IMG/VR virus record: IMGVR_UViG_3300012926_000005
Span: 1-59,548 of that record
Source of the DNA: a virus
DNA length: 59,548 bases
Reading direction: 5' to 3' (one strand)
Notes under the pieces: generated by a model
What the model was told of the DNA's origin: nothing
Databases searched by the model: none
The model's input: only the letters and a program-made list of their open reading frames with translations
Shown here: positions 48,426 through 57,119 of the stretch, one piece after another
Numbering within the stretch: position 1 is the stretch's first letter
Layout of the letters: each line of letters begins with the position of its first letter
Position numbers and translations under genes: made by a program

Positions 48426-49022
48426 ATGCCCACAATCCCCCAAAAGATGATGGCTTGCCGCAAGCTGGGCCTAACTGACAGTTTCGAGCCGACTGCAAAA
48501 ATATCCCACATCTTCGAGAAGATAAGCCTAGGCGAAGTAATTTCTTGTCTGCGGACTTCACAGGACGAAAACGCGATGATGATATGCGCGATGTTCGATA
48601 GGCTTAATGCTTCACAGGCAAAAGCTATTGACATAGACTATTTGGCGGCAGCGGCCCACTGCAAAGACGTGTACAAAATCGCGGGATTAATCACGGAGAC
48701 TTACACGCGAGTCAAGGGGATGGAAACGGCGATGAGGGCCGCGCAAGAGTCGCCGGGGATTATGAAGTCGGTGACACGTCATGCTAAGGGCAAAGACGGC
48801 TTTCATCATGCCAAATTGGTTTTGCAGACGACAGGAGTAGCGCCGACGCCGAAGAATAACACTAACGTTTTCATTGGCAACAAGATCGACAATAGTAAGC
48901 ACCAAACGAACGTTGTGGCTACGCACTCTCAGACCGTCGATGAAGTTGGTGATATTCTCTCCAAATTGACAGTTCCTAAGGCTCTCGATGTTCCACCGTC
49001 AAGTCATAGCACGGAAGACTGA
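48426..49022 (+). CDS. Terminase small subunit
   Basis: 198 aa, ATG two bases after the 14-mer. N-terminal HTH-like helices (MACRKLGLTDSFEPTAKISHIFEKISLGEVISCLRT), a helical middle, and a Ser/Thr tail. Called from size, helices and position directly before the large terminase. Confidence 0.6.
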   Translation: MPTIPQKMMACRKLGLTDSFEPTAKISHIFEKISLGEVISCLRTSQDENAMMICAMFDRLNASQAKAIDIDYLAAAAHCKDVYKIAGLITETYTRVKGMETAMRAAQESPGIMKSVTRHAKGKDGFHHAKLVLQTTGVAPTPKNNTNVFIGNKIDNSKHQTNVVATHSQTVDEVGDILSKLTVPKALDVPPSSHSTED

Positions 49023-51213
49023 GGCTATCGAGAAAGCCAAGAATATCAAGCTGCGGGAAAACTCCGTAGAGGAGTGCATTACTCTTTACGATCACTTCAA
49101 GTCAATGGAAGTGATGGAGTCTAAACATCCGGTTTACTGCCGTAAGGGCGAATCTCCTAAAGACTTCAAGTTTACAGAGCAGGAATCAGCATGGATCAGA
49201 AATGAAATGCTGATGTGTGCTTGTTCGTTCCCGTATTGGTTCTTTCGCTACTTCTTTGTAAAATCAACAATCAAGAAAGACGGTAAGGTAGTCAGTGAAA
49301 ACATTCGCCGTCCAGACGTGTGGATAGCGCAGTTAATCTACTTGGAAATTCTGGCCGAGCTAGACTTGCGCGGTCTACCGATTTTGCTACTGGCGTTGAA
49401 AGCAAGACAACTCGGGATTTCGACGGTCACAGAAGCAATTATTCAGTGGATGGCCATATTCACTAAAGGTTCGCACTGCGTAGTAGCTTCGTCCGAAACA
49501 GAGAAGTCGGAAGAAATGGCCAACATGATTTGGCTGGGGCTTGACATGATGCCCTTGTGGATGAAGCCAGTTCTGACAAGAGAGGACAGGAAGATTGGGC
49601 CGGAGTTCGGGCTAATTCACTCAGACATTGTTTTGCAGCACGGCTCTCAGATGAAGGGTATTGCCACCGGATCGACGCCGATAGCTGCGCACCTGTCGGA
49701 AGTCGCCTATTACCCGAATCCGATTGAAACAATCGAACGTTCTTTGATTCGCGCCATGCACGAAAACCCAAGGACGTTTTTAGTTCTGGAGTCCACGGCA
49801 CGGAAAAAAGATGATTGGTTTCATAAAACTTGGGTCAAGAACCGAAAGGGCGAACAAGAGGGATACAATCGTTTTACGTGTATGTTCCTTCCCTGGTATG
49901 TCGGCAGAGACATATATCCGACTCCAGACTTCCTTTTAAGCCATCCTATACCCCAAGGGTGGCGACCCATGAAAGAGACGCTTAAACAGGCGCTAGATGC
50001 CAAGCTATACGTGTCTACGACGCCTCTGCTTAAGAAGCACATGCCCGACAATTGGGAAATGCCGATTGAGCAGATGTGGTTTTGGGAATTCAATTACCAC
50101 GAGGCGATGGAAGGCGGCGACGAAACTCTGAAGGCGTTCATGTCAGAGCTTGCGGCGGATGAAAGGTCTTGTTTCCAGTCTAAGCGTTGGTCAGTATTCG
50201 CTCAAGGTGTGCTAGATAAACTAGAGGCAGAAATCAGCGACAAGTACCAAGACTATGCCATGATCGGTGACGGCATAGATGAGCGGTTTGCGCTGAAAGA
50301 CTTTCAGTCACATTCGCACAAACGGATAGACATTGAGTGGGCCACGATTGACGGGAAAAACCTGTACTGGAAATTAATTCCGCTGAAAGAGACGCCGCGA
50401 GACGAGAAGCTAGATTTCTACTTGAGAGTATGGGAGAAACCTAAACCGGGGTATAAATATACAATCGGAATAGACATTGCTTCCGGCCAGGGGCAGAACC
50501 GGACAGTATATTTTGTCAACCGCATCGGCAAAGAAGGGGAGCCAGACCGGGAAGTAGCTTTACTGTGTTCGGCGTGGATAGCTTCACCGGAGAGTCCAGC
50601 GTTTGCTAACCTTCTGGGAATCTGGTATGGGCAGTACATGGGCGCTATGAGTCCGTATGTCGCGGAAGCACAGTTATCGCCGGAAGTTCAGAAAGCCGTA
50701 GGAGACTTTATCTCTTTCCAGCTTTCCAAGCTAGGCTACACAAACTTCTACTACATGCAGCGCTTTGATATTCGCAGGCATCCCGGCCAGAAGGGAACAC
50801 GACGCGGCTGGGCAACAATGGGATGGTCACGGCAGATGATGATGGAAGCCTTTGAGCACGCGATCAAGGCCGGATGGATCGAAGTCAATTCGCAAGAGCT
50901 AATAGACGAACTTGGGAGCCTAGAGTCTGACGTTACTGAGGGCGATAAGACGTTCTACGATCACTCTTCCGAAGGAACCGACGATGTATACATGGCGGGC
51001 GGAATTGCGTACTTTACTTCTCACGACAATCAGACTATTATGGAGCGGATGAAGGGCGCTGCCGCACCAAAAAAGAGAAAACGCGACGAAGATGCCCCTA
51101 AGCCAGAGAGAGAATCGGGCATTTCGCAATTGAGTCGCAAGTTTATGTTTGAAGACACGATGAACAAAGATTTTGCCGGAGAGGTAGAGGGGGGCGGCGG
51201 GCATGTCTACTAG
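48988..51213 (+). CDS. Terminase large subunit
   Basis: 741 aa, longer than most. ATPase: LKARQLGIST (about residues 137-147) as Walker A and TFLVLESTA (about 262-271) as Walker B with Glu. Nuclease: YTIGIDIASGQG (about 490-502) supplies the first Asp, with further acidic residues near the C-terminus (SLESDVTEGDKTFYDHSSEGTDDV). The C-terminal 60 residues are charged and may bind portal. Overlaps the small terminase by 35 nt. Confidence 0.9.
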   Translation: MFHRQVIARKTEAIEKAKNIKLRENSVEECITLYDHFKSMEVMESKHPVYCRKGESPKDFKFTEQESAWIRNEMLMCACSFPYWFFRYFFVKSTIKKDGKVVSENIRRPDVWIAQLIYLEILAELDLRGLPILLLALKARQLGISTVTEAIIQWMAIFTKGSHCVVASSETEKSEEMANMIWLGLDMMPLWMKPVLTREDRKIGPEFGLIHSDIVLQHGSQMKGIATGSTPIAAHLSEVAYYPNPIETIERSLIRAMHENPRTFLVLESTARKKDDWFHKTWVKNRKGEQEGYNRFTCMFLPWYVGRDIYPTPDFLLSHPIPQGWRPMKETLKQALDAKLYVSTTPLLKKHMPDNWEMPIEQMWFWEFNYHEAMEGGDETLKAFMSELAADERSCFQSKRWSVFAQGVLDKLEAEISDKYQDYAMIGDGIDERFALKDFQSHSHKRIDIEWATIDGKNLYWKLIPLKETPRDEKLDFYLRVWEKPKPGYKYTIGIDIASGQGQNRTVYFVNRIGKEGEPDREVALLCSAWIASPESPAFANLLGIWYGQYMGAMSPYVAEAQLSPEVQKAVGDFISFQLSKLGYTNFYYMQRFDIRRHPGQKGTRRGWATMGWSRQMMMEAFEHAIKAGWIEVNSQELIDELGSLESDVTEGDKTFYDHSSEGTDDVYMAGGIAYFTSHDNQTIMERMKGAAAPKKRKRDEDAPKPERESGISQLSRKFMFEDTMNKDFAGEVEGGGGHVY

Positions 51214-51718
51214 CGTGGACTGGAATAAAGACGGTAGCTGCTGGATTGAGATAGCACCGGGACGCAAGAAGCTATTCGGCAAAAAACACCCTGCTACACT
51301 CGCTGCAAAAAATCGTCTAACGTTGGACTACATTCGAGAGGCCAAAAATAATAAGACCCGTGGCGGGCGTGGTGTGACGGTGTACTATCGGGATGAGAGC
51401 GGGAAAATCTGCCTTCCGCCGTCTCCGGATTTAGCGCCGAAAGGATACGTGATTCACGAAGCCAGCGGGCCGATAGCGCAAGACAAACTTTGCCGTGAAA
51501 TGGAAAGAGATTTAAGGGCTGACTACGGCAATGACTACATGACAGCTTACATGGACTCTGAGCAAGGCAATCCCCGTGACGTACTGGCAAGGACTCATGC
51601 CATGTCTAATTTGGAGCGGGACTTAATTGGTGCTATGCTGGAGGACTTGGACAAAGAAGAGTCTAAACGGCAGAGAGTTAACTGCAATACGTACTTTCCT
51701 GAGCGGGAGAGAATGTAA
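51203..51718 (+). CDS. Hypothetical protein between terminase and portal
   Basis: 171 aa. Basic first half (IAPGRKKLFGKKHPATLAAKNRLTLDYIREAKNNKTRGG) and acidic helical second half. The 14-mer (51315) encodes RLTLDY. Overlaps both neighbours. No family recognised. Confidence 0.5.
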   Translation: MSTSVDWNKDGSCWIEIAPGRKKLFGKKHPATLAAKNRLTLDYIREAKNNKTRGGRGVTVYYRDESGKICLPPSPDLAPKGYVIHEASGPIAQDKLCREMERDLRADYGNDYMTAYMDSEQGNPRDVLARTHAMSNLERDLIGAMLEDLDKEESKRQRVNCNTYFPERERM

Positions 51719-52080
51719 TGGGACAAGTGAGTAAAACGCTAAGAAGGATAGAAGGCGGATATGCCCACTGGTGTCCGGGCTGTCAAGAGATGCACAAACT
51801 TCCCGACTCTTGGACTTTTGACGGTAATGTCAATAGTCCTTCTTTTTCGCCGAGCTTCAAGCATGAAGGGATAAAAAGGGTATTCGTAGATGGTAAATGG
51901 AGTGGAGAATGGGTCAGGGATTCAAGCGGCAACACCGTCCCGTTTATATGTCACTACATTCTTACTTCCGGAGTGCTTAATTTTTGTGGCGATAGCACTC
52001 ATAGCGTTGCCGGGGAAGCTGTACCAGTACCAGAGCTACCTGACGGCCTAACTGATGGACAGGCAGAGGAAATGCTGTGA
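51718..52080 (+). CDS. DUF6527-like protein
   Basis: 120 aa. HWCPGCQEMHKLP, WTFDGNVNSPSFSPSF, CHYILTSGVLNFCGDSTHSVAGEAVPVPELP match a common phage single-domain family with a CxxC and a late C-x-D-x-T-H motif. Metal binding is likely. Shares a base with the gene before and overlaps the portal start. Confidence 0.65.
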   Translation: MGQVSKTLRRIEGGYAHWCPGCQEMHKLPDSWTFDGNVNSPSFSPSFKHEGIKRVFVDGKWSGEWVRDSSGNTVPFICHYILTSGVLNFCGDSTHSVAGEAVPVPELPDGLTDGQAEEML

Positions 52081-54179
52081 GCGACAAAGACAAGCGCCGT
52101 AGCTGGCAAGTCCCGAAATATCCGTGTACCGACAAGAAAGAGCTACGGCAGTTCTTGAAGCAGAACGTTGAAGATGGCATCGGCTACCTAGAGGCTTCGC
52201 CGGGGTACTGCCAGCTGCAAGAGTCAATAAGGATTCTCTCAGGTAAGGCCGACGATAAGCTAGCCAACGAGCAAGACAAGAAAAACTACTCCAAGACTCA
52301 AACCAACCGACTCAAAAGAAATATCCGCGAGATGGTCAACTCTCTGGCGGAAATCCGCTACAATCCCGGATTCCATTCTAGTTCTAAAGACACGTTTGAC
52401 CTTGCTGAAGTGCTGAACAAGTATGGCGAGTACTGGTACAACAAAGAGTTCATTGACCTTCAGGTAAAGAAAGCTATTCAGTGGGCGGCGATCAGTCCGT
52501 GCGGATGGTTGGAGATTTGTTATCGGGAGATACCGGGAACACGGGGAGAGCGCCGGGTTGACCTGATACCTATGGGCTGGTTTGACGTAGTAATGACAGG
52601 AGTGCCGGACGACGGCGATCACCAGCAAGCCTACACGGTTACTACTATTAAAGATTTGCCGATGTATCAGGCCCATGCCCTGTTTCCAGAGTTCCAGAAA
52701 TGGCTTGCACCGGACAGGGAATCGCCGCGTGGATGGGTAGAGCGGATCAAGCAAAAAGCCAAAGAAGTAGTCAACGACGTTTTCGATACAACGCCAGATA
52801 CGACTACGGCCAAGAATCCGACGTGCAGGATTTACTATCAATACATCATTGACTTGTCTATCAATCGCACAAAATCAGCGATGAAGATGGGTTACGAGAA
52901 AAAGAAAAACCCAGAGACAGGGATAGAGGAAGAAGTAGAAACGCCGTGGAGCTACATCGTGCCGTTTGTGGGGCAGATGATACCTACAGGATTAGTTGAC
53001 AGGCCGATGCGTGTAGCCGAGCCAAGAGACTGCCGCATCTTCCCTGGTAGGCGGTTAATTATCGGTACAGAAAGACAGAACGGGCCGCACGAGGGCATTA
53101 TGTACGACGGGCCAATGTGGGACTGGCACGGCAAGGCTCCGCTGATTAAGTTCTGTGCGGATGAATGGGTGTTTGGTGAATTTTCGATGGTACATGATGT
53201 TGTGCCGATCCATGAGGCCATCAACGAGATTGACCGTATAAGCCATCAGACGCTAAGAAACAGGTTTAACCCCACAATGGGGTACAACAACCGCGCTATT
53301 GACCGGGGAAAGGCCAAGGCGGTTGATTTAAGAGTGCAGGGCGACCGGATCGGGTTTAACGGACAAGAGGCAGCGGATATTTCAAAGGCTATGGGGCCGT
53401 TGGTTCCGGCAAGTTTTAACGTCATTGAACCGTGGGTAGAAGCATTCAGGAAATACCTAGACGACGCCGAAGATTACCAGATGGGCGTCCGCAACTTTGA
53501 GGCTCTAGCCAAGATCAAGACGGCGGGAGCATCGGACGAAACCCAGAAGCTACTAGACGCAGCGGGGCCGATTGTAAAAGGCATTTCCCGTGACATGGAA
53601 CGGTCAATGCGCGACTTGGCCGACATGTTTAAATACATGGTCATTCAGTACATCGACACGCCAAAACTCATGGCAGTGTTGGGGCCGGATAGTATTACGC
53701 CAGTCAACTACGACTATGAACCGGGAAACCTGATTCCAGCGCACTTGCCAGGAGAAAATAAGTCAGGCAAAAGTATCTTCACAAAGATGGACAGAGCACA
53801 TTGGGCCGCGCAACACGCCGAGTTCATCATACTTCCTGGCCACTTGCATCAGATCACGCAAATGTCGCACAAGCTAATGATTATGCAAGCAGCCAAAATG
53901 GGCTTGCCTATTAGTTGGTGGACACTTAACGAGCGTCTAAGTCTGGGATTGAATCTAGGCCCAAGGCCAGGAAACACGGACATAGAAGCATGGTTTGCAC
54001 AGCAAAAAATGATGCTGGAATTTAAGGCTTCTCTGAGTGCCGAAGCGCAAGCGCTGCAAGGCGATGAACCGCCACACGCGGGCGGCGATAAAAAACAAGG
54101 CGGCAGGCCAAATACCGACCAAAAAGAACCTAAGCAAGCTATGAAGGGTGACGGACGCCCATTAACAAAAACTAGCTAA
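52077..54179 (+). CDS. Portal protein
   Basis: 700 aa, GTG start. N-terminal helical region, then RLKRNIREMVNSLAEIRYNPGFHSS, a conserved wing/crown area (about 110-250), helical clip and stem features (IHEAINEIDRISHQTLRNRFNPTMGYNNRAID), and a disordered Lys/Gly/Pro tail. Length and the order terminase-portal-scaffold-capsid support a P22-like large portal. Confidence 0.8.
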   Translation: MSDKDKRRSWQVPKYPCTDKKELRQFLKQNVEDGIGYLEASPGYCQLQESIRILSGKADDKLANEQDKKNYSKTQTNRLKRNIREMVNSLAEIRYNPGFHSSSKDTFDLAEVLNKYGEYWYNKEFIDLQVKKAIQWAAISPCGWLEICYREIPGTRGERRVDLIPMGWFDVVMTGVPDDGDHQQAYTVTTIKDLPMYQAHALFPEFQKWLAPDRESPRGWVERIKQKAKEVVNDVFDTTPDTTTAKNPTCRIYYQYIIDLSINRTKSAMKMGYEKKKNPETGIEEEVETPWSYIVPFVGQMIPTGLVDRPMRVAEPRDCRIFPGRRLIIGTERQNGPHEGIMYDGPMWDWHGKAPLIKFCADEWVFGEFSMVHDVVPIHEAINEIDRISHQTLRNRFNPTMGYNNRAIDRGKAKAVDLRVQGDRIGFNGQEAADISKAMGPLVPASFNVIEPWVEAFRKYLDDAEDYQMGVRNFEALAKIKTAGASDETQKLLDAAGPIVKGISRDMERSMRDLADMFKYMVIQYIDTPKLMAVLGPDSITPVNYDYEPGNLIPAHLPGENKSGKSIFTKMDRAHWAAQHAEFIILPGHLHQITQMSHKLMIMQAAKMGLPISWWTLNERLSLGLNLGPRPGNTDIEAWFAQQKMMLEFKASLSAEAQALQGDEPPHAGGDKKQGGRPNTDQKEPKQAMKGDGRPLTKTS

Positions 54180-54457
54180 TGTCTAACGTTGGACATGTCG
54201 AAGCTGCCTATCAAGAAGCAATCGAAAATCCCTCACGTTGTCGCAAAAGAAACGGAACTACATCAAGAAGCAAGACGGGACTTATGGGAGCTTACCGCTG
54301 TTTGCCTAGAGGCAAATGGCGTTCCTCTATCAGGATAAATGGCAAGACGACAATTCTAAAGAACGCCGAAGGTAAGACCTATTTTCACTCCGCAGAAGAA
54401 GCAAACGCCGCGTACATTAAAGCCGCTACAGACGCCGGGATAATTCAAGTCACTTAA
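54179..54457 (+). CDS. Orphan AP2-like domain protein
   Basis: 92 aa. The 14-mer at 54181 forms codons 2-5 (SNVG). GLMGAYRCLPRGKWRSSIRINGKTTILKN ... TYFHSAEEANAAYIKAA aligns by pattern with the AP2 domain of the HNH enzyme at 14984 (RFKGVYFCNGAWQAQIR ... FPSEELAAKAYDQKA). No HNH part is present, so it is probably a remnant or a stand-alone DNA-binding protein. Confidence 0.55.
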   Translation: MSNVGHVEAAYQEAIENPSRCRKRNGTTSRSKTGLMGAYRCLPRGKWRSSIRINGKTTILKNAEGKTYFHSAEEANAAYIKAATDAGIIQVT

Positions 54458-54533
54458 CTACTCCCTTGTTGTGCATACAACTGTATTCCAATGGCCTAAG
54501 CCTTGCTGTATATCTATAAGCGAGGTTAAAACA

Positions 54534-54611
54534 ATGTACGGTGAAAACCTGAATCACGTTGCGTTCAAGCGTGGCCGCAAAAAGGGTCACAAAAAGGGCG
54601 GGAAAAAGTAA
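54534..54611 (+). CDS. Lys/Gly-rich microprotein
   Basis: 25 aa. Polar start then repeated KKGxKKGGKK. SD GCGAGGT. Same style as 312 and 54708. Confidence 0.5.
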   Translation: MYGENLNHVAFKRGRKKGHKKGGKK

Positions 54612-54669
54612 GCAACTCCTCACCGGGAACGAGCGCGTAATGGTGCTCTCCTAAGAGGATCAGCCGGGA

Positions 54670-54694
54670 GGAGGTAGAAATACCTCCTTTCCTT
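54670..54694 (+). terminator. GAAA-loop hairpin with T-rich tail
   Basis: GGAGGTA (54670-54676), GAAA loop, TACCTCC (54681-54687), then TTTCCTTT. It could terminate or reduce read-through between the two microproteins, or set a processing site before the capsid genes. Confidence 0.6.
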
Positions 54695-54707
54695 TAAAAA
54701 GGAAAAC

Positions 54708-54806
54708 ATGAAGCGGCCAGGAGCAAAAGCGGGAACGAAGCCAGTCCTGAAGAAAATGGGCAAAAAGGGCGGCAGGGTAAAAATCAGCTACATGTCAGGG
54801 AAATGA
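54708..54806 (+). CDS. Lys/Gly-rich microprotein
   Basis: 32 aa with AAAAGGAAAAC SD. KRPGAKAGTKPVLKKMGKKGGRVK then a short hydrophobic end. Basic, probably nucleic-acid binding. Confidence 0.5.
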   Translation: MKRPGAKAGTKPVLKKMGKKGGRVKISYMSGK

Positions 54807-54812
54807 TTACCA

Positions 54813-55064
54813 ATGTCAACACCGGGAATGTCACAACCGCAGGAACAAGGTTCACCTGGGCAGGGACAGCCACCATCGGGACAGCAGCAAGACCCGTTGC
54901 AGGATTTCCGGCAGTTGGCACAGCAAGTTCAGCAGTTAGCGCAGAAGTATCCGGAAGCGGCGGAAGGTTCGGCAACGATCCTGAAAACAATCAAAGACAT
55001 GATGACAAGGGTCGCCGGAAATCCGCAGAGAACACAAGAAAAGCAAGCCCCACCAGCAAGCTAG
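54813..55064 (+). CDS. Gln/Pro-rich head-assembly protein candidate
   Basis: 83 aa. Pro/Gln/Gly start, then a coiled-coil-like helix (LQDFRQLAQQVQQLAQKYPEAAEGSATILKTIKDMM). Preferred to the overlapping frame at 54803, which is low-complexity. Lies between portal and scaffold. Confidence 0.5.
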   Translation: MSTPGMSQPQEQGSPGQGQPPSGQQQDPLQDFRQLAQQVQQLAQKYPEAAEGSATILKTIKDMMTRVAGNPQRTQEKQAPPAS

Positions 55065-55075
55065 GAGAAGAGTAA

Positions 55076-55870
55076 ATGGCATTCGACACCAAGGCAGCAC
55101 TGGCAAAGATCACTGACCCGGAAAAACGCGCAAAACTTGAAGCGGCGTTAGCTGAAGCGGACGGGTTTATTGCCGAAGTCGAAACGCTGGCCTCCAGCCT
55201 GGAAACCGAGCGCACAGCACGGACGGTCTGGGAAAAAGAAAAGACCGAGATGACAAAGAATTGGGAGACTGCCTCAAAGGAATATGAGGAAGTTTTCAAC
55301 CTCTGGTCTTCGACGGACGCCGAAAAGAAAGAAGCAGCCAAGAAACTTGACGAAGCCAACAAGTTATTGCTTGAAACAAAGGCAAAACTAGCCGAGAACA
55401 TCAAGACCGCGCCTGCGATTGACACCAGCAAATTTCAAACGGTTGAAGATGCGGTAAAGTTTGAAGCGGGCCGGACGGCGTACTTCGCTAAAGTCCTGAA
55501 AGTACAGCGCGAACACGCAAAGTTGTTCCCTGACGTTGAGCTTGACCCAGAAAAGTTGGTTCAAGAGTCTTTGGCGGCAAAGAAGCCGCTGGAAGACTAC
55601 TGGCGTGAGACGTTCAAGGTCGATGAAAAGCGGGCAGCGAATGCCAAGGCGACCGCAGACAAGCACGACAAGGAACTTGAGGACAAGGGCTACCAGCGGG
55701 CTATCGCAGAAATGCGCAACCCGTCCCTTCGGACGCTGGAGAGTTCAGAGGAGCCTTTCTACACTCCCAAGGACGGCGACAAGGTAAAGAATCCGTGGGA
55801 CTTGGAAAAAGAGGGTATCGTTCCTGCGGATGAAGCCGCACTCTTGAAAGAATTGACGACGATTCAGTAA
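55076..55870 (+). CDS. Scaffolding protein
   Basis: 264 aa, SD AGGAGAAG. Highly helical and charged, Glu/Lys/Ala-rich over residues 1-130 with coiled-coil heptads (AEVETLASSLETERTARTVWEKEKTEMTK), no Cys and a short folded C-terminal part. Position right before the capsid gene is diagnostic. Confidence 0.75.
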   Translation: MAFDTKAALAKITDPEKRAKLEAALAEADGFIAEVETLASSLETERTARTVWEKEKTEMTKNWETASKEYEEVFNLWSSTDAEKKEAAKKLDEANKLLLETKAKLAENIKTAPAIDTSKFQTVEDAVKFEAGRTAYFAKVLKVQREHAKLFPDVELDPEKLVQESLAAKKPLEDYWRETFKVDEKRAANAKATADKHDKELEDKGYQRAIAEMRNPSLRTLESSEEPFYTPKDGDKVKNPWDLEKEGIVPADEAALLKELTTIQ

Positions 55871-55894
55871 ACAAGATTCAGTAGGAGACAAGCA

Positions 55895-57088
55895 ATGTCT
55901 TTGTTCGATCAAGTAAGCGTAAGCACTCTTCCAGCCTATACAAAGGGCTTGGTCAGCCGGACATTGTTTACGGCTACGGCGTTGCTGAGAACGCTCCGCA
56001 GCAATAAAAGCATTTACAAGCCGTGGCAGGGCGGGAGCTTCATGCTGAACCCGTTCGAGAATCAGCCGCTTCCGGCTGGGCCGTACTCTCCGGGTACTGA
56101 CACTTTCACGCTTGAGGAACGGCAGACGTTTGACGGCATGATTTTCCAGCCGAAAGCGTATAACGCTCAAGTGGTCATCAACGCGGCTATCACAGACCTG
56201 TACAACACACGGGGGCCGAGCCAGATTGTTGATGTGCTGAAAGAAAAGTACGGCAATGGCTCAAACTCGTTGGATTCTCAGGTAGCGGCAGACCTGTATA
56301 TTCATGGCCAGGGATCGTCTTCGACTGTGGCCAGCAACCGTATCAAGGCGGTCAACGGATTCGCGGAAGCCCTGAACGACGGCTTTACCCCGGCGTGGAA
56401 TGGTGACGTGTTCACGCTCTACGGCAGTCAGACGCGCAACAATGCGTCCAACGGCACTGTACTGAATAGCGTTCCGTTCTGGGGCGGCAATCCGGACGGA
56501 ACATCAGCTCCTATCAGCCTTCAGATTTTGAACCAACTGTACTGGAACTGTAAACAGGGCAAGGGCGAAGGTAAGTTGATCGGCGGTCATCCGGACATGG
56601 GATTCGCTTCTGACTTCCTCTGTGGGCGCATCGCTGGATTGGTTTATCCGATGCAGCGGGCCGACGTGGATGTAGAGCACGTTGGGGTAGGCATGAAGGG
56701 TATCAAGGTCAACGGTGCGATCATCTTCCCTGACTCCTACTCGCCGGGTACGCAAAATGCGCGGTACATCCAAGATCAGAGCGTGTTGAGCCGGATAACC
56801 ACGGGCACGATTACTAATCCTGTTTCTGTCGATTCAAACACGACACTGAGCAATTTCCCGTCACGGTCAGGCGGCGTCACGACTCTGACGGTCGGTGAAG
56901 TGTTTACATGGTGGAGAACTGACACATGGCGTTTCAGCTATCCCAAGACGGGAATCTACGCATTCAAGAATTCCGGCTTGCAGATGGCGATTGACGGCGA
57001 CATGAAGGCGGATGTGATTCGTGCGGCGATGGTGTTCTGTACGCTGGTGCCGTCGAGTAACCAACAGGCATTTGGCTTTTCAGGCTAG
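55895..57088 (+). CDS. Major capsid protein
   Basis: 397 aa, SD AGGAGACAAG. N-terminal helix (TLPAYTKGLVSRTLFTATALLRTLRS), a P-domain-like middle (ERQTFDGMIFQPKAYNAQVVINAAI), and C-terminal beta. Size and place after the scaffold indicate the HK97-fold coat protein. No long N-terminal delta domain, consistent with separate scaffolding. Ends just before the only fully symmetric copy of the 14-mer (57091). Confidence 0.75.
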   Translation: MSLFDQVSVSTLPAYTKGLVSRTLFTATALLRTLRSNKSIYKPWQGGSFMLNPFENQPLPAGPYSPGTDTFTLEERQTFDGMIFQPKAYNAQVVINAAITDLYNTRGPSQIVDVLKEKYGNGSNSLDSQVAADLYIHGQGSSSTVASNRIKAVNGFAEALNDGFTPAWNGDVFTLYGSQTRNNASNGTVLNSVPFWGGNPDGTSAPISLQILNQLYWNCKQGKGEGKLIGGHPDMGFASDFLCGRIAGLVYPMQRADVDVEHVGVGMKGIKVNGAIIFPDSYSPGTQNARYIQDQSVLSRITTGTITNPVSVDSNTTLSNFPSRSGGVTTLTVGEVFTWWRTDTWRFSYPKTGIYAFKNSGLQMAIDGDMKADVIRAAMVFCTLVPSSNQQAFGFSG

Positions 57089-57090
57089 TA

Positions 57091-57104
57091 GTCTAACGTT
57101 AGAC
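57091..57104. repeat. Only fully symmetric 14-mer copy
   Basis: GTCTAACGTTAGAC, a perfect palindrome between capsid and decoration genes. Confidence 0.9.
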
Positions 57105-57119
57105 ACGGAGAGTTTAGAA

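Larger units (their letters stand above)
1423..57104. repeat. Dispersed 14-bp near-palindrome family, about 30 copies
   Basis: Consensus GTCYAACGTTRGAC. Nineteen exact copies: GTCTAACGTTGGAC at 1423, 7653, 14063, 16107, 19517, 29886, 38509, 40225, 44242, 48411, 51315, 54181; its reverse complement at 5109, 26859, 31536, 33610, 42647, 47429; symmetric GTCTAACGTTAGAC at 57091. One mismatch: 9234, 11361, 21885, 23997, 24500, 31368, 37499, 41141, 46448. Two mismatches: 25625, 42156. Copies were found by eye, so a few may be missed. Confidence 0.9.

Noticed and set aside
54803-55075. Overlapping 90-aa frame before scaffold
   Set aside because: Low-complexity Gly/Ala/Thr content and poor SD compared with the 54813 frame.
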